Shown: piece after piece, positions 18,909 to 27,341 of the stretch | Position numbering within the stretch: the stretch's first letter is position 1 | How the letters are laid out: every line of letters starts with the position of its first letter | Program-made: the position numbers and the translations under genes | Notes under the pieces: model-generated | What the model was told of the DNA's origin: nothing | Databases searched by the model: none | What the model saw: the letters and a program-made list of their open reading frames with translations, nothing else | From: Scandinavium hiltneri | GTDB taxonomy: Bacteria > Pseudomonadota > Gammaproteobacteria > Enterobacterales > Enterobacteriaceae | Assembly (NCBI RefSeq): GCF_024764835.1 | Contig: NZ_JALIGE010000071.1 | Location: 62,001-126,000 of the forward strand | Direction of reading: 5' to 3' | DNA: 64,000 bases

Positions 18909-19415
18909 TTACCGTCCTCTCGCCACCAGAGCCTGGTCCAACTCGCGATACGCCTCAACCAGCTTATCCAGCGTAATTCGGCTTAAACCACTCGGGTTCG
19001 GCAAAATCCACACTTCGGTGTCCCCTACCGTCACCTCTTGCTTGCCCCATTTCGCACCGCGCTGGCTGAACGCTTGTTCAAATGCCTGCTTACCCAAAAT
19101 AGCCAGCGCCCTCGGCTGATAATCCTGCATTTTCGTAATCAGCCCACGCCCGCCCTCACGCAGCTCGTGCAGCCCTACCTCGCTCGCCTGAACCGTTGGC
19201 CGGTCTACGAGTTTGGTCACGCCACAGCCGTAATCAAGCATCTGCAGCGCTTCCTCAGGCTTGAGCTGCCTGTCGGTAAACCCAGCCAAATGAAGAACCT
19301 TCCAGAAGCGATTGGCGGGATGTGCAAAGGGCATACCCAGGTGCGCAGAGGACTTGCCCGGATTGATGCCGCAGAACACAACTCGCAGCCCCGGCTGAAG
19401 AATATCGCTAACCAT
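18909..19415 (-). CDS. mug: G/U mismatch-specific DNA glycosylase
   Basis: The 168-residue product, the same length as E. coli Mug, removes uracil and 3,N4-ethenocytosine opposite guanine. The active-site motif GINPGKSSAHLG (about residues 16-27) contains the catalytic Asn, and WILPNPSGLSR near residue 140 forms the wedge that penetrates the helix. It is convergent with rpoD and is the last core gene before the tRNA and prophage. Confidence 0.96.
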   Translation of the reverse strand: MVSDILQPGLRVVFCGINPGKSSAHLGMPFAHPANRFWKVLHLAGFTDRQLKPEEALQMLDYGCGVTKLVDRPTVQASEVGLHELREGGRGLITKMQDYQPRALAILGKQAFEQAFSQRGAKWGKQEVTVGDTEVWILPNPSGLSRITLDKLVEAYRELDQALVARGR

Positions 19416-19541
19416 GACATGACTCGCCTAAATGGATCATGCGTGAAGTATAAGAGATTGATTAGCCATTGTTTATAAAAACAGCACCCGTAGCGCATTT
19501 ACTGGATTGGTGCCCAGAGTTCCATTATAATTCCCGCCCAC

Positions 19542-19617
19542 GGCCCCTTAGCTCAGTGGTTAGAGCAGGCGACTCATAATCGCTTGGTCGTTGGTTCAAA
19601 CCCAACAGGGGCCACCA
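19542..19617 (+). tRNA. ileX: tRNA-Ile2, anticodon CAU (lysidine-modified, reads AUA)
   Basis: 76 nt, beginning GGCCCCTTAGCTCAGTGG and ending GGGGCCACCA with an encoded CCA. The anticodon loop CTCATAA gives anticodon CAT at 19575-19577. An initiator or elongator Met tRNA has a different body; this one matches the E. coli ileX type and follows mug, as in E. coli. TilS would convert C34 to lysidine. The 3' half, from the anticodon loop onward, is the prophage attachment site, and the T-arm (GTTGG/CCAAC) differs from the displaced copy at 50000. Confidence 0.92.
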
Positions 19618-19620
19618 AAT
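19574..19620 (+). repeat. attL: attL core: 3' half of tRNA-Ile2
   Basis: 47 bp from CTCATAATCGCTTGGTC to GGGGCCACCAAAT, repeated at 50000-50046 with six substitutions. The longest identical blocks are the first 17 bp and the final 13-14 bp. Together the two copies bracket the prophage. Four of the six differences are two compensated T-stem pairs; the other two are in the T-loop. Confidence 0.92.
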
Positions 19621-19643
19621 TTTAGCAGTAAATACATACAGTT

Positions 19644-19670
19644 AGGCCACTCTCACGAGTGGCCTTTTTG
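19644..19670 (+). terminator. Terminator just inside attL
   Basis: AGGCCACTC-TCAC-GAGTGGCCT-TTTTG is a perfect 9 bp stem followed by five T, 26 bp after the tRNA. It would end tRNA transcription and shield the prophage's left end. It is phage-borne; the native terminator seems to be the one at 50053. Confidence 0.85.
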
Positions 19671-19686
19671 CTAACTAATCTGTGAG

Positions 19687-19704
19687 TGTCGCAAAAATGT
19701 CGCA
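19687..19704 (+). promoter_or_regulatory. Integrase arm-type site pair at attL
   Basis: Two TGTCGCA repeats spaced 11 bp apart, 67 bp inside the attL core. An identical pair with identical spacing lies at 49887-49904 next to attR. Paired direct repeats on both flanks of the core are the usual form of arm-binding sites for P2-type integrases. Binding is inferred. Confidence 0.6.
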
Positions 19705-19756
19705 GCACTTTTTTTTTCGATTCTTTCGCCAATCGACAAATCAGTTTCATTACGCC

Positions 19757-19783
19757 ATAAAAAAACCCGCACTCGGCGGGTAT
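19757..19783 (-). terminator. Terminator of the leftward late operon (after ogr)
   Basis: Read leftward: ACCCGCCGAGTGCGGGTTTTTTAT, a 5-6 bp GC stem with six T, 14 bp after the ogr stop at 19798. Confidence 0.85.
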
Positions 19784-19797
19784 TATGAGGAAATCTA

Positions 19798-20016
19798 TCA
19801 GAGCCATAATGGCCGCTGACCACCAACAGTCGGGTGAGGTGGTGCCGGGTCAATTGCTCCCGGAGTGACAATAAAGCGTTCAATAGTTTCCATTGTCATA
19901 AACGTACAACTGCAGTTGATGTTCTGGCACTGGTGGTATCGCTCTTTCGTATTGTCGGTTAAATAGCGGCTTGTTCGTGCATGTGCGGCATGATGGCACT
20001 TCGGACAATGAAACAT
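19798..20016 (-). CDS. ogr: Late gene transcription activator, Ogr/Delta family zinc-finger protein
   Basis: The 72-residue product starts MFHCPKCHHAAHARTSRYLT. The four cysteines CPKC...CQNINC form the C-x2-C-x22-C-x4-C zinc finger of P2 Ogr and P4 Delta. It activates the phage late promoters by contacting the RNA polymerase alpha subunit. It is the last gene of the leftward late operon beside attL, as in P2 and 186 (gene B of 186). Confidence 0.93.
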   Translation of the reverse strand: MFHCPKCHHAAHARTSRYLTDNTKERYHQCQNINCSCTFMTMETIERFIVTPGAIDPAPPHPTVGGQRPLWL

Positions 20017-20083
20017 AACTCACCCCATTACTCACAAATAATGAATCAATGATAATCATTAATTCACTTATAGTGAATATATT

Positions 20084-21253
20084 TTATTGTTCATCCGATT
20101 CAGTACTGTACTCCACGTCAGAAAGCTTAACCTCAAGCTCTAAGCCCGTCGTGAAGCCACTATTATTCAGATTATGCGCTACCTTACTGATTAACCATGA
20201 CTGCTCGTCTATGACGCGCTTAAAGCCTGAAACCCGCACCGGTGTCTCAGGGAATAAATCGGCGCGACCGTATGCCAGCGAGATTGAGAACTCCGCCACG
20301 CCACGCTGCAATTTATCCCACTTAGCCTGAGCGGCACGCATTGCCTGCGCTTTTGAGGCGTAGATTGTCGTCAGCGCCAGCACGTTATCGGCTTCCCCGG
20401 CCATATACTCACCCTCGCGTGCTTCCTGCTCCTTTTTCGCCGTGGTCTTTTTGCTGACAGGTTTCGCTTTTGGGTGCTGCAGTGCGCGCAGATGTTGCTC
20501 TTTTGGCTTTCGGGTCAGCGTCACTTTCTGCTTTTGCGGCTTAGGGTCTTTCGTGTGTAACCATTTCGCCGTCACGCCGGTATAAGCCCCCCGGTCAGCG
20601 ATGGCAAACTGATGGCGGTCACCATCGCTGCGGGTCAGTGTCAATTGCGGAATGGGTTTCCCGCTGGCCGTCGCTGCACTACCCGCTTTCAGAAACAGCA
20701 ACTTCCCCGCTTTCACCGAGACCGCTGCGCCATTACGGTCAGCCAGCCGGGTCAGAAATACGGCGTCGGATTCCTGCGACTGGTCAATGTGTGGTACCGC
20801 GATTGCACTGAGAGTTTCCGCGACGCTGGCCGTCAGTTTGTTGCGCTTTGCAATAGTGCTGACCAGTTCACCGAGGGTGGTGTCGTGCCATGACTCTTCA
20901 CGCCGGGAATTGAGCGTTCCGCGAAAGTCAGCACTACGCGCCCGGATGGTCAGAGTGTCTGGTGCGCCCCGGTGTTCGATTTCATCGACTGTAAAATTAC
21001 CCTTATTCAGCAACGCCGACCCCTGCCAGCCAAGCCACAGTGTCAGCACTGCCCCGCGCAGGGGTAACTCGACTTTTCCGTCAGTATCATCGAGCTCAAT
21101 ATCGAGCTGGTCAGCTTCAAAACCCCGATTGTCGGTCATGATCAGCGAAATCAGCCTGTCACTAAAATTGCTGGTAATGTCCTGGCTGTTCAGCGTCAGC
21201 ATGAATGCCGGTGCGAGGGTAGCACCGGCATCAATGGTCATGCCTGTTATCAT
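20084..21253 (-). CDS. D: Tail protein D (baseplate hub/late control protein)
   Basis: 389 residues, the usual length for P2 gpD. The family resembles T4 gp27, forming the hub that carries the spike. A lysine-rich linker lies near residues 245-275 (KPQKQKVTLTRKPKEQHLRA), then a C-terminal domain with YGRADLFPETPVRVSGFK. The start overlaps the U stop by 4 bp, as in P2. Confidence 0.92.
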   Translation of the reverse strand: MITGMTIDAGATLAPAFMLTLNSQDITSNFSDRLISLIMTDNRGFEADQLDIELDDTDGKVELPLRGAVLTLWLGWQGSALLNKGNFTVDEIEHRGAPDTLTIRARSADFRGTLNSRREESWHDTTLGELVSTIAKRNKLTASVAETLSAIAVPHIDQSQESDAVFLTRLADRNGAAVSVKAGKLLFLKAGSAATASGKPIPQLTLTRSDGDRHQFAIADRGAYTGVTAKWLHTKDPKPQKQKVTLTRKPKEQHLRALQHPKAKPVSKKTTAKKEQEAREGEYMAGEADNVLALTTIYASKAQAMRAAQAKWDKLQRGVAEFSISLAYGRADLFPETPVRVSGFKRVIDEQSWLISKVAHNLNNSGFTTGLELEVKLSDVEYSTESDEQ

Positions 21254-21735
21254 CCTGTCAGCCCTCCGAGTGCACCTTGTAATTGCCCTTTCAGGTTACC
21301 GGCAGCACCGAGAAGGTCACTGGCCTGTTTATTGAGGTCACCAAACATCGCCGTCAGGGAGTCGTCGACACGTTTCAGTGAAAGTGTGAATTCAATCTTT
21401 CTGGCCGCGCCGTCACTGAAAAATTCAGTGTGCGTGGTCGATACCTTATCGACGATATACATCCCGAAAATGTCACCCGTTCCCTCAATTAACGGCCACG
21501 CTTTACCTTCGTCGGCCATCAGCTCAACCGCTCGCAAGGAAATCCGGCCACCAGTAATGGCCGGGTAAAGAGTTCCGCCAAGCTGACGGGAGGTTTCCCC
21601 CTCACCAAGAAACTGATACGCAGGCGGCATGCCGACCCGGTCATTTGAAACCCATCGGTAATCTTTTGAATGCTGCATTGACTGATAGGGCAGCGTGCGG
21701 CGTTCAAACACAAACATTCCAAGCGCTAACATCAT
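21250..21735 (-). CDS. U: Tail protein U
   Basis: 161 residues beginning MMLALGMFVFERRTLPYQSM, the conserved start of P2 gpU, a tail assembly or termination protein. It ends GAAGNLKGQLQGALGGLTG. It lies 14 bp downstream of T and overlaps D by 4 bp. Confidence 0.92.
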   Translation of the reverse strand: MMLALGMFVFERRTLPYQSMQHSKDYRWVSNDRVGMPPAYQFLGEGETSRQLGGTLYPAITGGRISLRAVELMADEGKAWPLIEGTGDIFGMYIVDKVSTTHTEFFSDGAARKIEFTLSLKRVDDSLTAMFGDLNKQASDLLGAAGNLKGQLQGALGGLTG

Positions 21736-21749
21736 CGTTTTATCCTCCC

Positions 21750-24191
21750 TCAGTCATGGCGCATGCTGGCACGCTGGCGCGCACGTTTATCACGTTCAAT
21801 CTGTTCGAGCGTGTCGCGTAGCTGGCGGTCAAGTTGATGACCCGGCGCTACGCCACCCGGCAGTGTGATGTTGTATTCGCTTTTGCTCTGGTCGATGTAG
21901 GAGCTTCCTGCCGGTGCGGTGACGGGCTGATAAGCCTGATAACCACCATAGCTACTGGTGGCAGGAATGTAGGAATTACCCTGCGTGGCTGCATTGGTTT
22001 TAGTGGCGGTCTGGTCGAGGTTTTCCGATTCCTTGTTAATAATGCCCAGCTTTTCGAGAAGCCAGTCGACTCCGCTGCGCAGCTTGTTGAACATGTTCAA
22101 TGGTGCCATCAGGGCGGATGCCAGCGCCTGCCCAAAAACGACGCCAACATTTTTGCAGCTATCGAGCGTTTCCTGTGTGGCCTTGACTGGTGCTATAAGG
22201 TCCTTAAACCATTGCCAGACGCCGCGCAGTTTCTCTCCGAGACCGTCAAAGATGGGTGCCAGTGGAGCGAACATTTCCCCGACTGGCGCAAAGGCACTCA
22301 TGATGCCCTCAATCACCCCCGAGAAAAATGCGCTGATGGGTTCCCAATATTTGCGGATGAGCAGGGCCGCCGCAACGAAAGCCGCCCCAATTGCCACAAT
22401 CGGCCAGGTAATTGCCCCAAGCGCGGTCACAATGGCGCTACCGGTGACCGTAAAGACCGTACCCAGCACGCCAGCGGCGGCAATGATGGCATTAATCCCC
22501 ATCACCACCGGCCACGCAACAAGGCCAATCCCGCCAATGATGCCAATCAGCGCCAGCGCACCACCGGCGATAATGCCGATAGTCTGTGCGAGGTCTTTGT
22601 TTTTCTGGATCCAGCCGTCGAGTTTTAAAACATACCCCGTAGCAGTCTGGGTGAGCTTACGCAGCGCGCCCTCTTGCTGGTCAAAAAGGTCAGTGCCGAC
22701 CGCCTCATAAGCAGACTGAAATTCTTTGAAGTCGCCGCCGAGGTTATCCTGCATCACCTTAACCAGTTCCTCGGTTTTACCGTCCGAGGTTTTCAGGGCG
22801 GCGGTGAGCTGGTCAAGCTTTCCGCTGGCCGCTGCAGTCATCAGCACATTGGCTGATGAGCTGGCTTCCTCACCGAATATCGTTTTCATGTATTCAGCTT
22901 GCTGGCCGGTGCCGAGGTTGTTGCGCTTAAAGCTGGCCTGCATTTCCTTGAGGATGGTAAATATTGGGCGTGTATTGCCTTTGCTGTCGGAGGTTTTGAC
23001 GCCCAGCTCTTTGAGCGCATCCCACGCTTTGCCGGTTGGTGCCTGCAGGCGACTTAATACTGCACGGCTCCCGGTACCTGCCATCGAGCCGGTGATTTTG
23101 GCGTCATGAAGCGCGCCCACCATTGCGGCAGTTTCTTCAATGCTGACACCGGCGTTTTTAGCCACCGGCGCGGCATAGGTCAGCGCATCACTTAGCCCGT
23201 CGAAATCGGCAGCGGTTTTATTCATTACCGTCGACAGAACGTCGCCAATGTGAGCAACCTTGTCATTAGAAAGCTGAAATGCAGAGCGCATACCCATCAG
23301 CAGCGCGGCGTTTTCTTCCATCGTGCGCTGATTGGCTAGCGCCATGTTTAAGGTCACCGGCGTTGTGGCCTGAATGGCGGCAGCATCGCCACCACCTTTC
23401 GCAATAATAATTTGCGCACTGGCTGCATCATCGGCAGAGGCGGCAGTATTGTCGCCGAGCTGGCGCGCCTGTTTACGTAGCGCCTGCATTTCTGGCGATT
23501 GCTTACCGACCCCGAGCACTGCCTGCAGCTCGGAATTTTTCTGCGCAAAGTCGAAGCCTGGCATCATCAGCTTGACCCCGGCCATCGTGCCAGCCGTCGC
23601 GATACCGACCCCGGCAGCACCGGCCGCCGCCATGTTCCCGGCGAGATCCTTCCCTTTCTGGTAACGCTCTTTGACTCGATTTAATTTCGCCTGCTGTTCA
23701 CTGACCCGCGCCAGTGCCTCACGTTGCCGGTTGAGTTGTGCCGTTGTCTCGCTGATGCGGGTTTTTAAACCGCGCTCGTCATTCGCCAGATTGCGGGTAT
23801 TAATACCCACGGCACCCAGTTCGCGTTGCTGGCGCTTCACGGATTCGGTGAGGCTGTTGTATTTCACCTGCAGGCCATCGGCGGCGCGTTTTGCTGATTC
23901 CAGCACTTGCGCCTGCGCGCGCGTTGGCCGTTCGGTGTTTTTAAACTGAGTCGCAAGTTCTTCGGCTTCCCGCTTTGCCTTTTCCAGTGACTGACCGGTC
24001 ACGGCCAGTTGTGCACTGGCCTTGCGAAAGCCGTCAATTTTCGCCGCCTGGCCATTCAGATCACGCAGTCCTTTTTGTGTCTCGCGAATATCCCCCGTCA
24101 GGGTTTTACTCGCGGTCTGAATGGATTTAAGCGGTCGGGTCGCCTGGTCGACCGCTTTCAGCAAAACCTCAAGTCTTAAGTTATTGCTCAT
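21750..24191 (-). CDS. T: Tail tape measure protein T
   Basis: 813 residues, matching P2 gpT (815). It sets tail length and helps DNA ejection. The N-terminal ~170 residues are coiled coil. The TP901-type domain (GVSIEETAAMVGALHDAKITGSMAGTGSR region, about residues 350-400) and hydrophobic segments near 540-620 (IIAGGALALIGIIGGIGLVAWP) follow. The start codon lies within the last codons of the E' frame, so E+E' and T are coupled. Confidence 0.94.
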   Translation of the reverse strand: MSNNLRLEVLLKAVDQATRPLKSIQTASKTLTGDIRETQKGLRDLNGQAAKIDGFRKASAQLAVTGQSLEKAKREAEELATQFKNTERPTRAQAQVLESAKRAADGLQVKYNSLTESVKRQQRELGAVGINTRNLANDERGLKTRISETTAQLNRQREALARVSEQQAKLNRVKERYQKGKDLAGNMAAAGAAGVGIATAGTMAGVKLMMPGFDFAQKNSELQAVLGVGKQSPEMQALRKQARQLGDNTAASADDAASAQIIIAKGGGDAAAIQATTPVTLNMALANQRTMEENAALLMGMRSAFQLSNDKVAHIGDVLSTVMNKTAADFDGLSDALTYAAPVAKNAGVSIEETAAMVGALHDAKITGSMAGTGSRAVLSRLQAPTGKAWDALKELGVKTSDSKGNTRPIFTILKEMQASFKRNNLGTGQQAEYMKTIFGEEASSSANVLMTAAASGKLDQLTAALKTSDGKTEELVKVMQDNLGGDFKEFQSAYEAVGTDLFDQQEGALRKLTQTATGYVLKLDGWIQKNKDLAQTIGIIAGGALALIGIIGGIGLVAWPVVMGINAIIAAAGVLGTVFTVTGSAIVTALGAITWPIVAIGAAFVAAALLIRKYWEPISAFFSGVIEGIMSAFAPVGEMFAPLAPIFDGLGEKLRGVWQWFKDLIAPVKATQETLDSCKNVGVVFGQALASALMAPLNMFNKLRSGVDWLLEKLGIINKESENLDQTATKTNAATQGNSYIPATSSYGGYQAYQPVTAPAGSSYIDQSKSEYNITLPGGVAPGHQLDRQLRDTLEQIERDKRARQRASMRHD

Positions 24192-24363
24192 TGTGGTTTC
24201 CGCTACGCTGCAGCGCCTTGTCGCGCCATGTGATGAGCTCGGTCAGGCTCAGGGAGTAGAGCTCTGATGGCGGCCAGTGAAAAATCACTGCGATATCCGC
24301 CATCAGGTCATCGACCGACAGGGTCGGGGGGAAATTCAGCGCGCCGAAGCCGGTGACAAAAAA
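24181..24363 (-). CDS. E': Tail assembly chaperone extension E', made by -1 frameshift
   Basis: This is the second frame of the P2-type E/E' pair. A slippery TTTTTTG (24363-24357 on the minus strand) lies inside the last codons of E. A -1 slip there reads VTGFGALNFPPTLSVDDLMA and continues to HWPPSELYSLSLTELITWRD, the conserved E' tail, ending at 24181. E+E' would span 24181-24668. E' has no ATG of its own and overlaps the T start by 11 bp. The same layout (G/GT in lambda) is general for long-tailed phages. Confidence 0.9.
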   Translation of the reverse strand, partial: FFVTGFGALNFPPTLSVDDLMADIAVIFHWPPSELYSLSLTELITWRDKALQRSGNHNEQ

Positions 24364-24668
24364 CCAATCACCTTACCGGCAAGTTGCAGCAGGTCGGGCA
24401 GTTTCATTGCTGAAAGCTCGGTTTCGGTGAGCGCGGGATAGGTCATGCGCGGCAGGACTTTAATCAGCGCATCAACTTCGGACTGTGCCACCGCCGCCAG
24501 ACTGACACCGCGCAGTGTTCCGGCGTTCGGCTCAATCAGGGTGACCTTATCAATCGTCTGGCCGGCGCGCTTAATTGGCATGTCGAGAGTGACGACGTTC
24601 GGGTTTACGCTTTCGATTTCTGTGCCTGCGTTGTCGACAAATTCAGGTGCCGTGTTTCTTTTTGCCAT
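24336..24668 (-). CDS. E: Tail assembly chaperone E
   Basis: 110 residues, slightly longer than P2 gpE. It is thought to coat the tape measure protein during tail tube assembly. The core TLDMPIKRAGQTIDKVTLIE is typical of the family. The last codons, GGTTTTTTGTCACCG, contain the frameshift site for E+E'. Confidence 0.92.
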   Translation of the reverse strand: MAKRNTAPEFVDNAGTEIESVNPNVVTLDMPIKRAGQTIDKVTLIEPNAGTLRGVSLAAVAQSEVDALIKVLPRMTYPALTETELSAMKLPDLLQLAGKVIGFLSPASAR

Positions 24669-24730
24669 GATGTTTATCTCTGTTCTGAATGGAGGTTTTA
24701 ACCGGCCAGCGGTGCCGACCGGTCAGGGGA

Positions 24731-25249
24731 TTACAGACCGATAGCGCGGCGGTGCTGCTCCAGCCGGTCGACGCCGTTCACCTTCTCGACCATGTTCACG
24801 ACATCGATTTCGATAATGTCGCTACCGTCAATTGTGAGGCGGTAATAGGTGCAGACGGTCGACAACTTGGTCGACGTGTTTTCACCCTGCTTAAGCTCGC
24901 CACCGTCGATTTCTTTATGACGACCGCGCATGACCACCTCGACCGGGATAATCTCGCCGGTATCGTCGCGCTGATAGGAGCCCGCGAAACGCAGGGGTAC
25001 AGAATCGGCACCCGGAGCGGCGTATTGCGCCCACAGCGCCACATCAGGCAGACCACCGAGAGACCATTCGACCGTCAATGCATCATCGTCGATGCCGAGG
25101 TCAATCGAGGCGGAACCGTTCATACCACCGCCGCGATAGTTTTCGAGCTTGCGGGTCAGTTTTGGCAGCGTCACGGATTCGGCGACGCCCATGTAACTGA
25201 GGCCGTCATTGAACATGTTCAAATATTTAAGTTTGCGGGGAAGTGCCAT
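24731..25249 (-). CDS. FII: Major tail tube protein FII
   Basis: 172 residues, the same as P2 gpFII. It begins MALPRKLKYLNMFNDGLSYM and forms the inner tube of the contractile tail. Separated by 15 bp from FI in the same transcript. Confidence 0.95.
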   Translation of the reverse strand: MALPRKLKYLNMFNDGLSYMGVAESVTLPKLTRKLENYRGGGMNGSASIDLGIDDDALTVEWSLGGLPDVALWAQYAAPGADSVPLRFAGSYQRDDTGEIIPVEVVMRGRHKEIDGGELKQGENTSTKLSTVCTYYRLTIDGSDIIEIDVVNMVEKVNGVDRLEQHRRAIGL

Positions 25250-25264
25250 GTTATTTCAGGCTCC

Positions 25265-26452
25265 TTAGCTGTTGACCGATTCGGACAGGTTCACCAGATA
25301 TTTATCGGTGATACGCTGGCGCAGGGTCAGGCTTTCCAGTGGCGGAACCGGCGTATAGTCGTAATCGATATACAGTTTTCCGGCCTTGAGGGTTTCCTTG
25401 TCGTTCGACTCTTCGTCGTACCAGCATTCGCCGTCCACGATGTAGCCGTTAGATTTCAGTTCGCGGAATTTGGCATTGATGCCGTCGACAATGTCACGAA
25501 TCAGCGTGGCGGTGATGGGCTTATCGACCGCCCACATGTGCGCCTCAGCCATCGTGTCGGCCAGCACCTGCGCGGTGCGGGTGTAGTTCTCAAACAGGAA
25601 CAGCGGGTCATCAGAGCAGCAACGGTTACCCCAGAAGCGGAAACCATCCTTGCGCACTAGCGTCGTCACTCCCGCCTCGTTGAGCAGGTCAGCATCGGTG
25701 CCGGATGCCTGCAAATCCCAAAAGACTGAGGCACTGATACCGGTGACGCCCTGCACGCCGACGTTCGATAAGGTTTTGTGCCAGCCGACCGTCTGGTCGA
25801 TATAGGCACGCAAGCCGAGTGCACGCGCCGTGGCGTAAGCTGTTTCGGTGGCGTTCGCTGTGGTATCCCATGAGAGGAAATCAGGCCAGATGACCATCAG
25901 CTCGCGCTGGCTGAAATTCTCGCGATATTCGATAGCCTCAGAAATGGTCTTACAGCCCCATGCACTGATATAGCCAAATGCTCGCAGGCTGATACACACA
26001 GACCCGAGGGCGGTTGCGACCTCCAGCGTATCGAGACCCGGCACGCCGAGAATGCGGGGTTTGACGCCGGTCACCGCTTCTGCGGTCAACAGCGCTTTCA
26101 GGCCAGTGTACTGACCATTTTCATCCGTGCCGCCGATGATATTGGAAATGGTCTGCGCCTGTGCCGCATCGGGGTCATCGTCAACACCTTCGGCAACACG
26201 CACGACAACAGTGACGGGCTTTGACTGGTCTGCGATGGCCTGCAGGGATGCAGCCAGCGTGCCTTTTTTACCGGCTTTCGCAATGGCGCTCTGCACATTG
26301 GTAATCAGGGTCGGCTTGTTGAGGGGGAATGTCGCTTCGTCTGCATCGCTGGCCGTACAGACCATGCCGACGATTGCGGTCGCGACCGTGGAAATGACGC
26401 GGGTGCCGTCGTTAATTTCGAGCACCTGCACGCCGTGGTGAAAATCACTCAT
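25265..26452 (-). CDS. FI: Contractile tail sheath protein FI
   Basis: 395 residues (P2 FI: 396). The start chosen is MSDFHHGVQVLEINDGTRVI at 26452, the family N-terminus; the frame is open to 26539 but that stretch holds the late promoter. Conserved sheath features include the C-terminal FRELKSNGYIVDGECWYD region. It is the first gene of the FI-FII-E-T-U-D-ogr late operon. Confidence 0.95.
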   Translation of the reverse strand: MSDFHHGVQVLEINDGTRVISTVATAIVGMVCTASDADEATFPLNKPTLITNVQSAIAKAGKKGTLAASLQAIADQSKPVTVVVRVAEGVDDDPDAAQAQTISNIIGGTDENGQYTGLKALLTAEAVTGVKPRILGVPGLDTLEVATALGSVCISLRAFGYISAWGCKTISEAIEYRENFSQRELMVIWPDFLSWDTTANATETAYATARALGLRAYIDQTVGWHKTLSNVGVQGVTGISASVFWDLQASGTDADLLNEAGVTTLVRKDGFRFWGNRCCSDDPLFLFENYTRTAQVLADTMAEAHMWAVDKPITATLIRDIVDGINAKFRELKSNGYIVDGECWYDEESNDKETLKAGKLYIDYDYTPVPPLESLTLRQRITDKYLVNLSESVNS

Positions 26453-26535
26453 CCGGTGAACTCCGTGGTTAATGGGCAAGCGCCATTGTCCAGGCTGTAC
26501 CGTATATGAGCCATTTAACATGACTGGCTGCTGCC

Positions 26536-26545
26536 TCACACAACA
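26536..26545 (-). promoter_or_regulatory. Candidate Ogr-activated late promoter P(F)
   Basis: Read leftward, TGTTGTGTGAGG lies about 85 bp before the FI start. The TTGTGTGA core recurs upstream of V (31568-31577). An Ogr site centred near -55 would place transcription start at about 26486, just before the FI ribosome site. The activator motif assignment rests on the TGTTGT half-site known for P2 late promoters. Confidence 0.5.
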
Positions 26546-26596
26546 CGGCTTATTAAACAGGCGAATATCAGTTCACTATCCGCTCATTTTTGGGTT

Positions 26597-27145
26597 GTGC
26601 TTTGCAAGATGATTATTTGCTCGTTTATTGACGGAGTTATACGCCCGGCAAAGGTGGTTTTCATACCGCAAAGGGCAGAACGCGCGCCGGGCAAGGACGA
26701 ACGCCGCATTATCTTAAAGGTCGGTTTGGTAGATACGGTAACTAAAGCTGCTGGTGCAATGCAGAAAACCGCTAACGGCAGCGATATTGCTAACGCAACG
26801 TCATTCCTCGGTAATCTGGGGATATCGTTTAACGCGGGGAGTGGCTACGTCATTCTGAAAATTGGGCCGTTCATCTTGGCATGCGGAAATGCCAACGCCA
26901 CTACAACAAGTGATGGCAACCTGAATGTAACCCTTCCGACTTCATTCCCGAATACTGTTATGTTCTCGGACGCAACACAGGCAAACAGCAGCTATGCCAC
27001 CGACACCAACCCGATTATTTACTCACCTTATGCGATCGGTTCTGGACCGATTACTGCCGCCGGCTTTGCTGCTCGTAACTCAAAAACTGGTGCGCCATTA
27101 GTTAATACTGTCGTTGCAGCCAGATACCTGGTCATAGGATTCTGA
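26597..27145 (+). CDS. Silent alternative tail-fibre tip (H') in inverted orientation
   Basis: An open frame on the strand opposite to H. From about 26712 (ILKVGLVDTVTKAAGAMQKT, then NGSDIANATSFLGNLGI) to the end (GYVILKIGPFILACGN ... VNTVVAARYLVIGF) it is a typical phage tail-fibre C-terminal (gp53-like) tip. The first ~38 residues are not fibre-like and are probably not translated. No shaft or baseplate-binding N-terminus precedes it, so it is a silent cassette. The frame phase at the crossover site (26721) equals that in H at 28406, so inversion of 26721-28406 would give an in-frame H fusion ending in this tip. It is followed after 1 bp by G'. Confidence 0.8.
   Translation: MLCKMIICSFIDGVIRPAKVVFIPQRAERAPGKDERRIILKVGLVDTVTKAAGAMQKTANGSDIANATSFLGNLGISFNAGSGYVILKIGPFILACGNANATTTSDGNLNVTLPTSFPNTVMFSDATQANSSYATDTNPIIYSPYAIGSGPITAAGFAARNSKTGAPLVNTVVAARYLVIGF
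26709..26734 (+). promoter_or_regulatory. Putative inversion crossover site, outer copy
   Basis: The 26 bp beginning TTATCTTAAAGG-TC-GGTTTGG resembles the Gin/Hin crossover site (TTATCCAAAACC-TC-GGTTT...), with the left half matching at about 8 of 12 positions and the right core intact. It shares TCGGTTTGG with the inverted site in H. It may be degenerate. Confidence 0.5.
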
Positions 27146-27146
27146 T

Positions 27147-27341
27147 ATGAAAATTTTCTACAGCGCAAAAATTAACGGCTTCATCGTGGATTTTACAATA
27201 CCGGCATTCAAGCAAAACGATACGCTTCCTGATGATTTGGTAGAAATAACAGAGGATGTACATGCGGAGTTTTTGGCAGGAAAGCCCGGTTACAGGATGA
27301 CGCCGGGCATTAATGGTAAACCTGAGTGGATTAATGACTAG
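27147..27341 (+). CDS. Short tail-fibre assembly protein (G') paired with the silent tip
   Basis: 64 residues, MKIFYSAKINGFIVDFTIPA ... INGKPEWIND, matching the N-terminal part of phage tail-fibre assembly (Tfa) proteins; ordinary members are about 130-200 residues. It starts 1 bp after the H' stop and its end overlaps the end of G by 4 bp, tail to tail. It is probably a truncated alternative chaperone that moves with H' on inversion. Confidence 0.7.
   Translation: MKIFYSAKINGFIVDFTIPAFKQNDTLPDDLVEITEDVHAEFLAGKPGYRMTPGINGKPEWIND

Noticed and set aside
19622..19797. Small minus-strand frames between attL and ogr
   Set aside because: They run through two terminator hairpins and the arm sites; no coding character.
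24689..25660. Long plus-strand frame opposite FII and FI
   Set aside because: Overlaps two certain tail genes and has no independent promoter or domain; a shadow.
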